From positions 36,366,854 through 36,430,853 of the forward strand of contig CM054116.1 of the NCBI GenBank assembly GCA_028673005.1: a stretch of 64,000 bases of DNA, written 5' to 3'. Position numbers and translations under genes: made by a program. Source of the stretch: Tanypteryx hageni. Its lineage: Eukaryota; Arthropoda; Insecta; Odonata; Petaluridae. Shown here piece after piece: positions 47,020 to 58,586 of this stretch (its first letter is position 1; every line of letters starts with the position of its first letter). The notes beneath the pieces were generated by a model, which saw only the letters and a program-made list of their open reading frames with translations, did no database searches and had not been told where the DNA came from.

Positions 47020-48201
47020 AACAGAGTACCGGCAACGCAAGAAGAAATATCAGTTTAGAATAATGGGGCTTTGCTATACGGCATTGGAAGTAAACAAGTG
47101 GTGACGTAACGTCTAAATAAAGATTTGCCGGAGCACACGTGTTAGAACAATTTTCTCGTAATCTCCTTAACCTAACTTCCACTTTTTTCTTCAAATTTGT
47201 TCCTCAATTTCTTAGCGGCTGTAACTGTAAAAACAATGCATATTCAATCCCTGTGCCTTAAAAAAAATAATTTCATGACGGTAAAGCTTTTGATTCAAAG
47301 CTGCGATTTTTTTTCCAAAATTCGGTATCAACCACTCACAAGTGTTAGATTGGGGGCTAAATAGCATTCTTAATTTGAAGTGGATTTGCAATCCACTATA
47401 TTTACAGACCATCCAATCCACGCAATCGAGGCTTTTATATTCACCTTCCACACTTACCGACCATCTCAGTCCGCCGAACAGAAGGAATATTAAAATCCCG
47501 AATCCCACGGCGATCGATCAGGTACGAAACTGTTCGATGCCGATCTATACCAGGGAAAGTTCACGCAAGAGCTATCTCGTAGAAATTAATTCGGCCCAGC
47601 TAAATTTCCACGACAAGCATATCTCGTCACGTGTATATTTTCGTAACCGAGAAATGGTATGGAAATTTCAGTTTCACCTTCTTCGAAAACACTGACTCAA
47701 GGTTATCGATTCGAAAAACGGGAAACCTTATTTTTAACTCATCTAATTTAACACAACCGAGCCCCGGAGAGCTTAAATGTATATTATGTTTAATTGAAGT
47801 TAAAGAAAGCTATGTATCCACTTTCAAATTAATCGAGATTGTTTCGTCACTAGTACATAATCATTATAAGTAATGACCACAAATAGGTCGCTGTAAGTTT
47901 AAACGGTTTATCCACATTTTCTTATCCTATGTAAATATTTATTTCTCGATGTCTCTTTTTCCCTTTCAAGTTGGCTATCAGTAGAAACCTTTCCCTTTAT
48001 TCTTTTTCCTTTTAAGTTTTCTTCACCTTCTTAGGCCCACTAACGTTTTCTTCTCTCTAATTATTCTGTATACTTCCTGTTTTCTTACTTTTTCCGTCCA
48101 TTTTATTTTTGGAATTGTTCTCCATGCCTAAATTTCGAATCTTTTCCAGTGTTTCATGTCGTTTTTCCTAAACGTCCATGTTTCCGCTCTATAAAAGGTA
48201 A
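47020..48201. other. Non-coding stretch
   Basis: No gene recognised; frames of 80-117 codons around 47210-47870 have no domain. A TATA-like CTATAAAAGG lies at 48189-48198. Confidence 0.4.
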
Positions 48202-48242
48202 AACTCCGCACTCGGCATATATGATATGCCGAGTGCGGAGTT
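48202..48242. repeat. Perfect palindrome, 19-bp arms and 3-nt loop
   Basis: AACTCCGCACTCGGCATAT, loop ATG, then its exact reverse complement. CTATAAAAGG stands just upstream. A transcript would fold into a very stable hairpin. It may be a foldback remnant, a hairpin RNA or a structural site; no family recognised. Confidence 0.9.
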
Positions 48243-50015
48243 CTTCTTTGGTTAGTTCATTTTAGTAGCGTGAATGAGCAGCCAAATGAATGACTTCAAT
48301 TTCACCCGTAAAGGCATATAAATCTATTTCGAATGATATGGGTAGTGCGTTTATAAATTATGGATTGCAACAATCATAAATTTGGCCTTCGATCACGATG
48401 GCGCATTGATTTTGGGAAAATGCTGTTCCCTTCCACTGTGTGAATTGGTGTCAAGTTTCGCAAGGCATTTTAATTTTAAAATCGAGAAACCCTTATTTAT
48501 CAGTAATTATTATATACCACACACTTTCGTCGACATTTAGCCCTCGAGCTAATTCGCCGCGTTGAAATAAAATTCACTCGTTTAATTCCGCAGTGTCAGC
48601 TCGTTACGGACTACCTTATCGCCCTCATTCCTTTAACGGAAAGCTAAGAAAGACTTTCGAAGCGATAAAGCAAGCAGCTTGAATTTTTCCGTAAAGGCGG
48701 CGACAAAATTCCCTCGGCCGCCTTCTCCGATAGAGCCGATGCAACATTTACGACTTCGCGAGCGAGGTCGCGATCTGATAAAAGAATATCAATTGCACGG
48801 GCGGACGTATGTATGCGCGGTGTCAGAAAATGTCGTTTCAATCAACCTCCGATCTTGCTTTCGTAAGGAGATTAGTCTGAGAAAAACACGAGACGCCGGT
48901 TCGACGCTTTGGGTCCTCGGGTAAAAACCACGTGCGTGCTGAGGCGACGACTGCGCCACCCCGGCGGCTGGCGGACGACTCTCGCGTTACCAACGACCAT
49001 TTAACTCCCTTCCTATGGCCTGTTTTTTCTTTAATCTCTTTCTCTCTGAAACAAGCGGGAGTATAATCGGGAGGGAAGATTTCTGAGCCGAATGCTTAAC
49101 TAATGCAGGGACGAAAATATCGATCCAGCGAGCAGTCGACCGCGTTCGCAGGGCTCTAGGAGTCGTCGCTAGCGTCTCCTCCTCCCACTGCCCTTTGGGA
49201 CACGCGCGTGCATCTGAAATGACACGCCTGGCAAATCGAGGCGGGCTAATGAAAAGTCGAGGCTCGCGCTTCAATGAATAAAACGAGAAAGGAAACCGAG
49301 GGATCATGCGGCGTGGGTAAGTCTCCACCAGATTTTTTTCCAAGCTTTCTTCTTAAGACAAAAGGAGAGTGAGTGCTGCGCCATCGAAATGATTTTGGGG
49401 AATGCAAATCCCAGTTTTAAAAAACATATCTCGCACTTAATGAATATTATGATGGAATTGTTTTCGTTTCGGAGATAATCCGGTATTATTGAGAAAAAAC
49501 TGACAGGAAATACTTTCCCAGGCTCAAACTTGTATCTTAATTGTAACTAATTTAAAGAAGATCAATGTTATGGATATAAATGACGACGCAATGTATTCCC
49601 TGAGGGTGATTCACACTATAGCGACTCTCACGCTACTGGGGGTTTTGGCTAGTACTATTCACATTTGAACGCTCTTGTGGCAGTCCTACCGCGCTCAGTT
49701 CTTCCGTGACAATTGTGTTGTGAACAATAAAATTTCACTTAAGTGTTAAAAAATGTTTAAAAACTTAAATAATAGTGATGTAGTGTTAATAGCGTTGCTA
49801 TTGGACCATGATAAAGTGGAAAAAAGATCTTCTCGACGAAGAAGAATTAAGGTGCATCCGAGTTTTCTACATCGAAAACTCGAAGGAGAACTCTGTACTC
49901 TCTTAATCATAAATCAGGAAAACGGAACTCCCTTCCCACAGTCAGTGGATGATGAAACAGTTTTTTTTAATACTTTCGTATTCCATTGAGTAAATTTGAG
50001 ATTTTGCCTTCTAAA
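48243..50015. other. Non-coding stretch with a CpG-rich patch
   Basis: 48690-49330 is GC- and CpG-rich relative to its surroundings. The frames there (up to 118 codons) show no domain. No exon can be supported. Confidence 0.4.
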
Positions 50016-50043
50016 CAGTGGCGGATTTAGGGGGGGGGGGGGG
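50016..50043. mobile_element. Solitary hAT-type MITE end with poly(G)
   Basis: CAGTGGCGGATTTAG followed by 14 G. It matches the right tip of the MITE at 9335-9590 (CAGTGGCGGATCC). No matching opposite end is seen downstream, so the copy is truncated or rearranged, perhaps by the minisatellite that follows. Confidence 0.5.
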
Positions 50044-50235
50044 AGGGGTCGCACATGGCGCGCGCCGGGGCCCCGAACAAATGTTGTGTATATAATCTTA
50101 GAAATATAAAATGTCTCAATTTAAAAATCAGTGGAACCTCTCTATGATTCCATAGAAAAAAAAGATCGTTAAGAGGTGTCACAAAGGAGGGCAGCCGTTA
50201 GGAGCTGTTTCGCTATATATTTAGATTTCAGAGCC
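50044..50235. other. Linker between MITE end and minisatellite
   Basis: GC-rich at first, then AT-rich. May be MITE interior. Confidence 0.3.
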
Positions 50236-50403
50236 CCCGACTGCTTAGGGCCAGGAGCCCCCAATTGTTTACCGCCAGGAGCCCCAAAATGTTTAGCGCC
50301 AGGGGCCCCAAAATGTTTAGCGCCAGGGGCCCCAAAATGTTTAGCGCCAGGGGCCCCAAAATGTTTAGCGCCAGGGGCCCCAAAATGTTTAGCGCCAGGG
50401 GCC
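50236..50403. repeat. 24-bp minisatellite, 7 units
   Basis: Units of CCAGGGGCCCC plus AAAATGTTTAGCG. The last five are essentially identical; the first two are variants. Because 24 is a multiple of three, frames stay open on both strands and give 8-residue peptide repeats (GAPKCLAP on the plus strand), which should not be taken as proteins. Confidence 0.9.
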
Positions 50404-52543
50404 CCAGGAGGCGTAAATCGAAAGTAGAGAAAGATAAAAAAACAAAATATAACATTTCGCGAGGAAATTACACCGAGGGACGTGCAATGTTTGCGGGCAA
50501 CCTGTTTAGACTGGCAGGCAAGTCAAGGGAGGGGGCGCTCACGCTCCGCTCAAATATATTTTGGAAAGTACCCCCGCGATCACCTGGGCGTCCCTTGCCT
50601 TGAGCGTGACCTTTTAGTACGAACACTCCTAATTAGAAACAGTGAAGAGCATCTGCCCCGAGCGTGAGCGTCCCTAGAGTGCGAATCATCCTTTATCAGA
50701 GAAATTTTTATTTTAAAAATTAATTACTTCAGAACTATTACAAGTTTTCACATTTTTCCTGCTGCTTTCGCGTTTATGCCTACATACCTGCCAAGTTTCA
50801 TATTCTAACCAGTTCCACACCGGTGTGACACGCGCGCTCGCAGACGTACAACAGTACTGATACATTAATACATAAAAGCACTTAAAGCCGAGAGAAATAA
50901 ATTCTCGCGCACGCGCCTCATTTCGTCGTTCGAGGAGAAAATAGAGATTTAATTAACGTATCCTGAAAACGCCCGATTAGAGTGTCGAGCTGGCGAAATT
51001 GAGAAATCCACCTCCGGAGATGCACGAACCTGGATGCAGCGCATCAAAGAAAACGAATTTACTCGAAACAATCTCTCCCTCTATTACTGATGGTTTAACA
51101 AGAGTTTTTCGCATGCTATAGATTTCACGTTTTTTATCTATGGAACTAGCCCGCTACGGAATTGTATACATACGGACACGTACGTGCATATTGTACGCAT
51201 AAAATTGATAAGTAGGAGGAAGGTGAACTAGATAAGGCATTTCCTGTGGAAAGAATCCGCGATTAAAATGTGATTCAAGGAACTCTTGAATGCAAAACAG
51301 GAAGGAAAAGGCTCCAGCTGATATATGGCTTGAAAAGGAATAGAGCTGCTACGAAATAATGACTGTGGAATGCAAGAAAATGTGGGTAATCCGGTTTAAC
51401 ATATATAACCACAGAGCATGCGATATTTGTGTCTATAAAAAAGGGTAAGTTGTTGCTTATTGTTAAAAATCGTACGAAATGTAATATCGAAGCTCGGTCG
51501 CGACGACTCGCTAATGCCACTGAAACCAGCATCAGAAAGAATTAAATGGCAATCAGCGTCTACTCGGGCAGATAACGGCGTAAGGAAAGAAGCTAGCAAT
51601 CGCTCGCACCGCCACCGCGACGTAATTTACTGTATGCAAAGTTCCCGATAACGTCAGGTTTTATTTGAAGATCTTTTGGTTAAATGATATCCAAGTCCCA
51701 ACAATGCGGATGATGTCATTTCAGAAAGTGAAGAAAAAACAAAATATAGCGTCATTGCGCTAACCAAGTCCTAACTGGGAAGCGAACAATTATCACCTAA
51801 ATTATTTAACATTTACATTGTAGTTTACAGTTACCATATATTTATATTTGTGAGGTAGGCTCTACTAGGAGGCGACGTGGCATATTATATTTATACTTTT
51901 TAGGTAGTTATTTTTATTAATTATTCTTTCATCTTCGGTTAAATATTTTATGTTATAGCTTTTAACTGTGTTTTGCGGTTTTTGTGCGTGTGAAGTGGTA
52001 GGGGGAGCCTTTTTGTCGGTAGTTGTCCGTTCGGGGTGCTCGTGGAACTCTGGAGTATACGAATTTTGATGGGGAAGAAGGAGGTTTGTTACAGGGGAGG
52101 TGGCTTGGGTTATCTCCGAGGAATTTTCTAGGAAATCGGTAGCAAGTGTTCTGTCAAGAAATACAGTGGAATCGGACCGAGATCATTGTTTTTGTACTTA
52201 CAATTGGTTTGATTTTTTAAAATGCCTAGGCTCTTTAGTACTGAATTCAAACTGTCAATAGTGATTGAATGGTCAGTTTCTTGGACGTTTAACAGCCCTA
52301 TATTTTTCAAATCTAGCGGGTTTGAAGGGCGTGTGTATGTATTTTTGGCTAATCAACCTCTAAGATTATGTATTATAGGAGTTTGAAGGGCGTAATGTGT
52401 TCTTAGAAGCGTGTTTGTAGTCGTCTTTTCCTTTTCCATAAAATATTTTGGCATTGCGTCCAGTACATTTTTTTAAATTACAGACTTCTAGAAGCTTTAA
52501 ATCATTACTTCTTTGGTTCTTTCGGTTTATTGGTTCCCTAGAT
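50404..52543. other. Non-coding stretch
   Basis: No gene or bounded element recognised. The minus-strand frame at 52128-52310 has a faint likeness to retroelement C-termini but cannot be assigned. Confidence 0.4.
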
Positions 52544-52733
52544 ATTTCTAATGCTGTTGTTATTGTTGGTGTAATAAGAACTAAATAACGTAATTCGTTT
52601 TTTTTTAATTTACTCTAATTATTATGCCTATTGGAGATAACTAAGATAATTTCTAATGCTGTTGTTATTGTTGGTGTAATAAGAACTAAATAACTTAATT
52701 CGTTTTTTTTTAATTTACTCTAATTATTATATT
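52544..52733 (+). repeat. Two-copy 105-bp tandem duplication
   Basis: 52544-52627 recurs at 52649-52733, differing only by single-base changes and one T in the T-run. About 20 bp of the first unit is not repeated after the second copy. AT-rich and non-coding. Confidence 0.85.
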
Positions 52734-54243
52734 TATTTTTCAATTTTTTAAGTGCTTATTTTTTAAATGTATCGGAGAACTGTTAAACTAAAGCTCGAGA
52801 AATTCACGAACGTTAATTTACCTGTTATTGAAACGCTTGTCTAAGATTACAAAACCATGCTCTAGGGAGCCCATAATACACTCCATATTTTATGCCTGTA
52901 GCAATTGTTATGCAACCCTAGCAGTTTTTCTAGGCCGCGGAGTAGCCTCGAGATAACTTCCGATCAACAACCGGCGAAGAGGGGAAGGAAACAGTACGTG
53001 TGCTTTCAAGTAACCGTTATCCAGCGATCTGAACGGCGCCAACAAGGGTCATGCGATAGTAGTAGTAGTTTTATTCAACATCTGATCTCTGAAATGGCAA
53101 GATCCGACAAATTTCAGAAATTACGTAAATATAAAATTATACGATGAAACGATGAATTGGAAATCATAATGAATTTTCACTTGTGCAAAATAATAATTTA
53201 ATTGCGAATAAAATTAAAACTTTTTGTACCAGGTGAAATCATCTTAAAATTCTGAAAAAGCCTCTCATTACTGCTAAATGCACAGGGTATCGCGAAGAAG
53301 GGCATTCGAATAAAACAGCGAAGGAAAATTAAATATTTTGAGCTTTTATGTTATATAATTACATTTGCAACTACTTCAATTTGGTAATGGTGACCATTTT
53401 GCACCATCATAGCGTATTTCAGTTTTATTATGGAAATATTATTCTAATGAATTTATTGTCTCGAATTCGTAGCGTTCAATCTATTTTAACAAATTACATA
53501 TTTTTACATGATTCAAGAGAGTAGAAAGTATCTTAAATTTCCTTCATAAATCGACGTTTAATTCATTTGGCTGTGATTTTTTGTTATTATTTATCAAGGG
53601 AAATACACTGGAAACAGAATCACTATTTTGGTCGGCCGATCTTCATTTGCTCTATGCAGTTGTCATATTGATGCAATCCTCTTCCGGTGAACGCAAGTCC
53701 ACATTTGAACTATCTTCTCGTCATTCCACCGATAGCGACTTCCTTGACATTAGAAAGTTGGACGAAATGCTGGTGGCCAAGCATTACGCTTAATGAAAAG
53801 AAAGCGCGATTTTGGCGTGACAGACGTCGCACTCTTCCAGTTTTCTAATTAACTTTGATGGCTGGATTTAGAGACATTTTTACAAGCTGTTAATTATTTG
53901 TAGCTGAATGATAATTGTAGAAAATTTCAAAATACTAAGCTTAAAACTTGGAAAAATAAATAAATTTTTTGCCATGAATGCCAAATTAATTCTTTAATGT
54001 TTCGCCTTTGCTCAACTCAGCTAAAACAATGAATAAACAAGTAAGATGCCCTTGCTAAAGCAAGAGATGGAAGCACGTTTTCTTAAAAATTGTTTCGGTT
54101 CTGATTTGTTTTCCCCTTTATAATGTAGATCCTCATTAGATGTTCCCATCCGTGAAAAATTCACTCCTCTAGACGCAAATGAAAGTGTTGGTGAAGTTTG
54201 TATGCAGAGAGGCATATGCCGGGCATGAGAAATACCCGATTAT
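52734..54243. other. AT-rich non-coding stretch
   Basis: Nothing recognised. Confidence 0.4.
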
Positions 54244-54336
54244 GAAACGGGAGAATTAGTCTGCGACAGTAGTTGAGTGGTTCGAAGTGGAAGACCCCGG
54301 TTCGATTCTCGAGCAAGAAAAAAATTTTCTCCGACT
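54244..54336 (+). repeat. tRNA-like element with palindromic flanks, copy D
   Basis: GAAACGGGAGAATTAGTCTG, then a diverged core with AGTAGTTGAGTGGTTCGAA (A-box-like), AAGTGGAAGACC and GGTTCGATTC (B-box), then an inverted flank AAATTTTCTCCGAC. The phrase order matches copy C, including 'aagtggaagacc' before the B-box. Confidence 0.55.
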
Positions 54337-55128
54337 TTTTCAGAAGTCTTCATTCATCTAGCTTCAATAGTTTGGCTACAATATCATTTAAAATTTTTGA
54401 ATTTTCCGACTTTGGGACCACCTAGCGGAAAATCTATGAATTACCGGGAAAATCCGATCGGTGGAAAATTCATAGATTGATAAGTGCCGTCTAATTAAAG
54501 AAGAATTTTCCAATAAAACAAAAAAGTTGTACGTACATTGACAGGCGGACGGAGTGGCCACATTAGCAAGTTTTTGCCTTTAAGAAAACGTGCTAAAAAG
54601 ATATTATTAATTGAACTGCATAAATATTGGTAATCGATGGAGTCTGGCCAATCGGACATCGATTGCAAAAACTACATATCCTGCATTAGTGGCCTCATTG
54701 CTCTTGGGTTTTTCGATATGACGCTTACCCGTCTTACCCGTATTCTCCAGCCGACGCAGAACATTTTCAGGGACTAACAAACAAAGCAGAAGAAAAACCA
54801 AAAAATACGAGCAACGCGAATTACTTCCGGGAAAAATACGCGTCTCGTTCCCAAACAAAACTGTGAAACCAGAGATGTTTGTTTAAGGCAAGCGGCGCCG
54901 AAGGGAAAAAAGAGTCGGGTGGATCAGAAAAGGGTTTATGACGCGTCTCCATTTCTGAGATCCATTAATTTCCAGAAGTGCGTCTTGAGCGTGATAGATT
55001 TGTCGCCAAATCTCAATTTCAATAATTTCCATGAGTGCGGCATTAACATGATTGATTCCTCCGGCCTTGGGATATGCCCGCTGCCGAGGATGTTCTCGCA
55101 CTGTGCCTATTGTCTCGTAATAACTTGG
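54337..55128. other. Non-coding stretch left of the Jockey locus
   Basis: No gene recognised. 55000-55128 shares nothing with the sequence right of the second direct repeat. Confidence 0.4.
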
Positions 55129-55722
55129 GTAGACTGAAACTCGATTCCGGCCGCGATAATAGAACACGAGCTTGTCAAATTTTCTTAAAATATAACTCTA
55201 ATGTCTGCCCGATTAACCCGAAAATTTCCAACGAAAATATTTTGTCCATTAATAATTAAATGAGAAATCTAGCTTCTTAACCGTAAAGTTAAGATATTAG
55301 AGACACGCAGGAAAAAGGAGGAAAAGGAAAGGAGGTGAAAAGTCAAAGAAAAAAATGCAAACTTCCAGGTTTAGGTGGTGTTACTCCACGCCAGGGACCT
55401 GAAGTAACTTACACATTCAATCAAAAAGGATAAAAAGGGAACCGGGTTTGCGAGAGATTAATCTGCGCCAGGGACCAGAAAATCACACCGTTGCTAGATA
55501 GGGACCTACTAGGCACCAACAAATATGCGCACAAGTACACAGCAAGGGTTAGGAGAAATAAAGGAAAAAGGGGGGAATAATTCTAGGTTTACGGGAAATT
55601 AAACCGCGCCAGGGAGCTAGTATCACACACGGTTTCCTGTAGGTTTATGTGCCAGCCGGCAGCGACAGAGACCTATCAGACGAAGCAATCACGGACACAA
55701 GCTGATGTGTAATGAGGGGGGG
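55129..55722 (+). repeat. 594-bp direct repeat, left copy
   Basis: Identical over its whole length to 60640-61233. It starts GTAGACTGAAAC and ends in a G run, so it lacks the TG...CA ends of an LTR. Inside are about three degenerate units of roughly 100 bp, each with a 'cgccagggacc' phrase. The copy on the right is part of a foldback structure, so the repeat itself is most likely pre-existing host repeat sequence duplicated around the inserted Jockey element. Confidence 0.9.
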
Positions 55723-55850
55723 CCCGTGGCTCATACCCTCCCGTGGTATCTAATATTTCTGAGTTGCCTTCCAATGTGGCTTTACTCAACGTCGGGTATT
55801 AAATTACAGGCACCTCACCCGTGTTTCATAATGGTCATTGTTAATAAAAG
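55723..55850 (-). other. Jockey 3' UTR
   Basis: 128 bp between the ORF2 stop and the direct repeat. On the sense strand it ends in ...GAGCCACGGG and then a C run. There is no poly(A) and no AATAAA, unusual for the Jockey clade. Confidence 0.6.
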
Positions 55851-58586
55851 TTATATTCGCCGCTTTTTAGGAGGGACCCTATCCTCTTCACCTGTGGATG
55901 CCAATGCTCTCTTGTACTTATCCCAGACCGACACTTTGTTAATTGCGAGATCGCGGAGAGCGTCATTCGTTTTATTTTCCAGGGCGAGTTTGTATTTGTT
56001 AGCCAAATCTTTGGCAAAGTCCCTAATCGTTGGTATCCCTAGCATTTCATGGACATCAACATTTCTGCCCCATGTCCTGCCTATTCGGCTTAAAATCTTT
56101 CTCTCCGCGATCTCGAGTATTTTCCAGGATTTCTGCATGAGAAAACCCGTCCACACCGGTGCAGCGTACATAAGTGTCGGTCTGATTATTGCCTTATATA
56201 GGTGTGTTTTTAATTCCCTGGACACGTCAGTTGATTTAAAAATTGGGAAGAGTCTGGCTCTCTTCCCTGCTGCTGTAAGGTTGACCCTTTTTACATGGAC
56301 GTCAAACCGTAGTTTCTCGTCCATTGTTACGCCAAGGTATTTAATATGTCTAGCCCAGGGAATTTCAACACCTTCTATTGAGAGCTGTCTCGGCAAATCG
56401 GCATCCCTTTTTTGGAAGAGGATTGCTTGGGTCTTTTTGGGGTTTATCTCAATTCTCCATTTCTTGTAATACTTAGTGAGTTTTTCAATTTGCCTCAGGG
56501 CGTAACGGACGGCCATTTCCGGCTGGAAGCTTCTTGTAATTATTGCACAATCGTCCGCGTAGAGGGCAATGGTGGAGTTCCAATCCCCCTCATCCGTCGG
56601 AATGTCACCCGTGTAAATAGAAAATAGTAATGGCCCTAGGACACTCCCTTGTGGAACACCAGCTGCTATCCTCCTTGTCGAGCTTTCGGCACCATTCCAT
56701 TTTACAGTGAATGGCCTGTCGTTGATATAAGACTTTATAAATTTCACCTGCCAAGAGGGGAATTTAGCTATAAAAAGTTTTTGCAGTAGGCCTAAGTGCC
56801 ATACTTTGTCGAAAGCTTTGCTTATATCAAAAGCTACTCCAACAGATACATTCTTCCTGTTGAAGGCGTCCGTGATAAAATCTACCACCCTCTGCAGCTG
56901 ATGTGTTGTGGAGTGTCCTGCCTTAAATCCGAACTGCATTTGGGGGATCACACCATGCCCTTCCGCGTGTGTCAGTATATGCGGGTAGATAATTTTTTCG
57001 CATACTTTCCCAAGGCAGGAAAGGAGGGATATCGGTCTGAAGTCAGTGGCTTTTAAGACCTTCCTTCCTACCTTGGGTATGCATATGACATTTGCATGCT
57101 TCCAGCCGGCAGGGTAATGTCCTATCCTCACCACTGCATTGAGAATCGAGATAAGGTATTCTCCTGCAGAGATTGGCAGTCGCTTTATTAGTTCGTAGGG
57201 GATGTTGTCTTTGCCTGTCGCCTTCCCCTTTGGTAGGCGTGCTATAACTTCTGCCAATTCTCTGATGGAGAACACCGGAGTGGCTTGATCCTCGATGTGC
57301 TGTGCCCTTAGCATGGACTCTATCTCCTCCATCTTTATGTCTGGGGTGTATTCTGTTGCGTCATTGGGCGTGAAAACCTGTTCTAAATGAGACGCAAGGA
57401 ATTCGGCTTTGTCAACAGACGTGGTAAGTTTGCCTCTTGGGCTCTCCACCAGAGGGTCGCTCCTGGCAGAATCCATTAGGGAACGCGTATACTTCCATAT
57501 GGAGTTGTCGCTTATATTGAGGTCTGCTAGTCTAATGGACCATTGGTACCTCCTCAGGCGCCTCAGTTGATCCCTGATTTCTCTGTTTAATCCCCGGAGA
57601 TCCCTCTTTTGGTCGGCAGTACCGTAATGGTTAAACTGCCGCCTCACCCAGTTTCTTTTGCTTATAAGATTTTTGATTTCGTCAGGGATCTCCAGGTTTT
57701 CTTTTGATTTCATTGCTCTACGCGGAATAGCTTTTTCCGCTGCGTTATTGATTGCGTTCCCCAACAATTCTGCCGCTTCATCAATTCCCTCCCTGGTGGA
57801 TATCGTGGGCACATCGCTTGGTAGTGACTCCATAATTATTTTCCTAAAATTAGCCCAATCCGCAAGTCCATAGCACATGCGGTGGTTGTCCTGTTGATAA
57901 AACAATACTTGTGTTCCGATCCTCAGAACTACCGGGTAATGGTCGCTCGTTAGCTCTGGGATCGTTTTAGATATTGTCCGTTGATCAAAATTCTTGACCA
58001 GTGCAAAGTCAAGGACACTTCCTGTGTTCCTTGGTCCTGGTCGCGTCGTTGTTCTCGGAGCCACTACCCTAAATTGGTTATCTCGTGCCCATGTCTTTAA
58101 AAGATTACCACGCCTGCTCTCTTTACTGCAGTTCCACGCCCAATGCGTTGCATTAAAGTCACCCGCTATTATTACTCCATTGTCCATGCTAAGGAGCCCG
58201 TTTAGGTCTTGCATGCGCAATTCTTTCCCTGGTGGGATATAGGTGCTTATGATGGTGAGGGTTCCCATAGTTGTATCCGCTCTGACCCCTACTGCTTCTA
58301 TCGGGCCAGAGCTTCTGTCGTCTATTTTTGCGCATGCAATACCTTCACGGGCGAGGATAGCCACTCCACCCCCTCGAGTATTATTATCTCGGTCCCTCCT
58401 AAATATCTCATAACCAGGAACAGCCCAATCCTCATTCGGTTGAAGGTGCGTCTCCTGTATTAAAATAATCTTTACTGAATGTTTCCTCAGGAACTCAATG
58501 AGCTCCGGCGTCTTATTTCTTACAGCCCCGTTTGCATTCCAGTGGGCCATGATGATCGCAGTCGCTTGATTGACCCTAGCGTCCAT
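55851..58586 (-). CDS. Jockey-clade LINE ORF2: endonuclease/reverse transcriptase
   Basis: An uninterrupted 911-codon frame. It nicks target DNA and copies the element RNA into the chromosome (target-primed reverse transcription). The N-terminal AP-like endonuclease shows WNANG at 16-20, the catalytic Glu in LIQETHL (Glu45), RGGGVAILAR, GDFNATHWAW and TSDHYPVVLRI. The reverse transcriptase shows FRPISLLSCLGKVCEKII, FGFKAGHSTTHQL, FDISKAFDKVWH, AGVPQGSVLGPLLFSIYTGDIP and the catalytic YADD at 676-679. There is no RNase H domain, as in Jockey. The ATG lies inside the last codons of ORF1 (ATGGACGCTAG), so translation is probably coupled. No stops or frameshifts are seen: the copy is young and could be active. 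Confidence 0.92.
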   Translation of the reverse strand: MDARVNQATAIIMAHWNANGAVRNKTPELIEFLRKHSVKIILIQETHLQPNEDWAVPGYEIFRRDRDNNTRGGGVAILAREGIACAKIDDRSSGPIEAVGVRADTTMGTLTIISTYIPPGKELRMQDLNGLLSMDNGVIIAGDFNATHWAWNCSKESRRGNLLKTWARDNQFRVVAPRTTTRPGPRNTGSVLDFALVKNFDQRTISKTIPELTSDHYPVVLRIGTQVLFYQQDNHRMCYGLADWANFRKIIMESLPSDVPTISTREGIDEAAELLGNAINNAAEKAIPRRAMKSKENLEIPDEIKNLISKRNWVRRQFNHYGTADQKRDLRGLNREIRDQLRRLRRYQWSIRLADLNISDNSIWKYTRSLMDSARSDPLVESPRGKLTTSVDKAEFLASHLEQVFTPNDATEYTPDIKMEEIESMLRAQHIEDQATPVFSIRELAEVIARLPKGKATGKDNIPYELIKRLPISAGEYLISILNAVVRIGHYPAGWKHANVICIPKVGRKVLKATDFRPISLLSCLGKVCEKIIYPHILTHAEGHGVIPQMQFGFKAGHSTTHQLQRVVDFITDAFNRKNVSVGVAFDISKAFDKVWHLGLLQKLFIAKFPSWQVKFIKSYINDRPFTVKWNGAESSTRRIAAGVPQGSVLGPLLFSIYTGDIPTDEGDWNSTIALYADDCAIITRSFQPEMAVRYALRQIEKLTKYYKKWRIEINPKKTQAILFQKRDADLPRQLSIEGVEIPWARHIKYLGVTMDEKLRFDVHVKRVNLTAAGKRARLFPIFKSTDVSRELKTHLYKAIIRPTLMYAAPVWTGFLMQKSWKILEIAERKILSRIGRTWGRNVDVHEMLGIPTIRDFAKDLANKYKLALENKTNDALRDLAINKVSVWDKYKRALASTGEEDRVPPKKRRI

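Noticed and set aside
50176..50603. Repeat proteins with GAPKCLAP or related units
   Set aside because: Frames exist in several phases on both strands because the 24-bp minisatellite keeps phase; no start or domain support.
52128..52310. Penelope-like reverse transcriptase C-terminus on the minus strand
   Set aside because: Only a vague likeness in one short frame; the adjoining sequence in the same direction contains stops and no GIY-YIG motif.
55705..56469. 254-codon plus-strand frame
   Set aside because: It lies antisense to the Jockey ORF2, which has clear domains; the plus frame has none.
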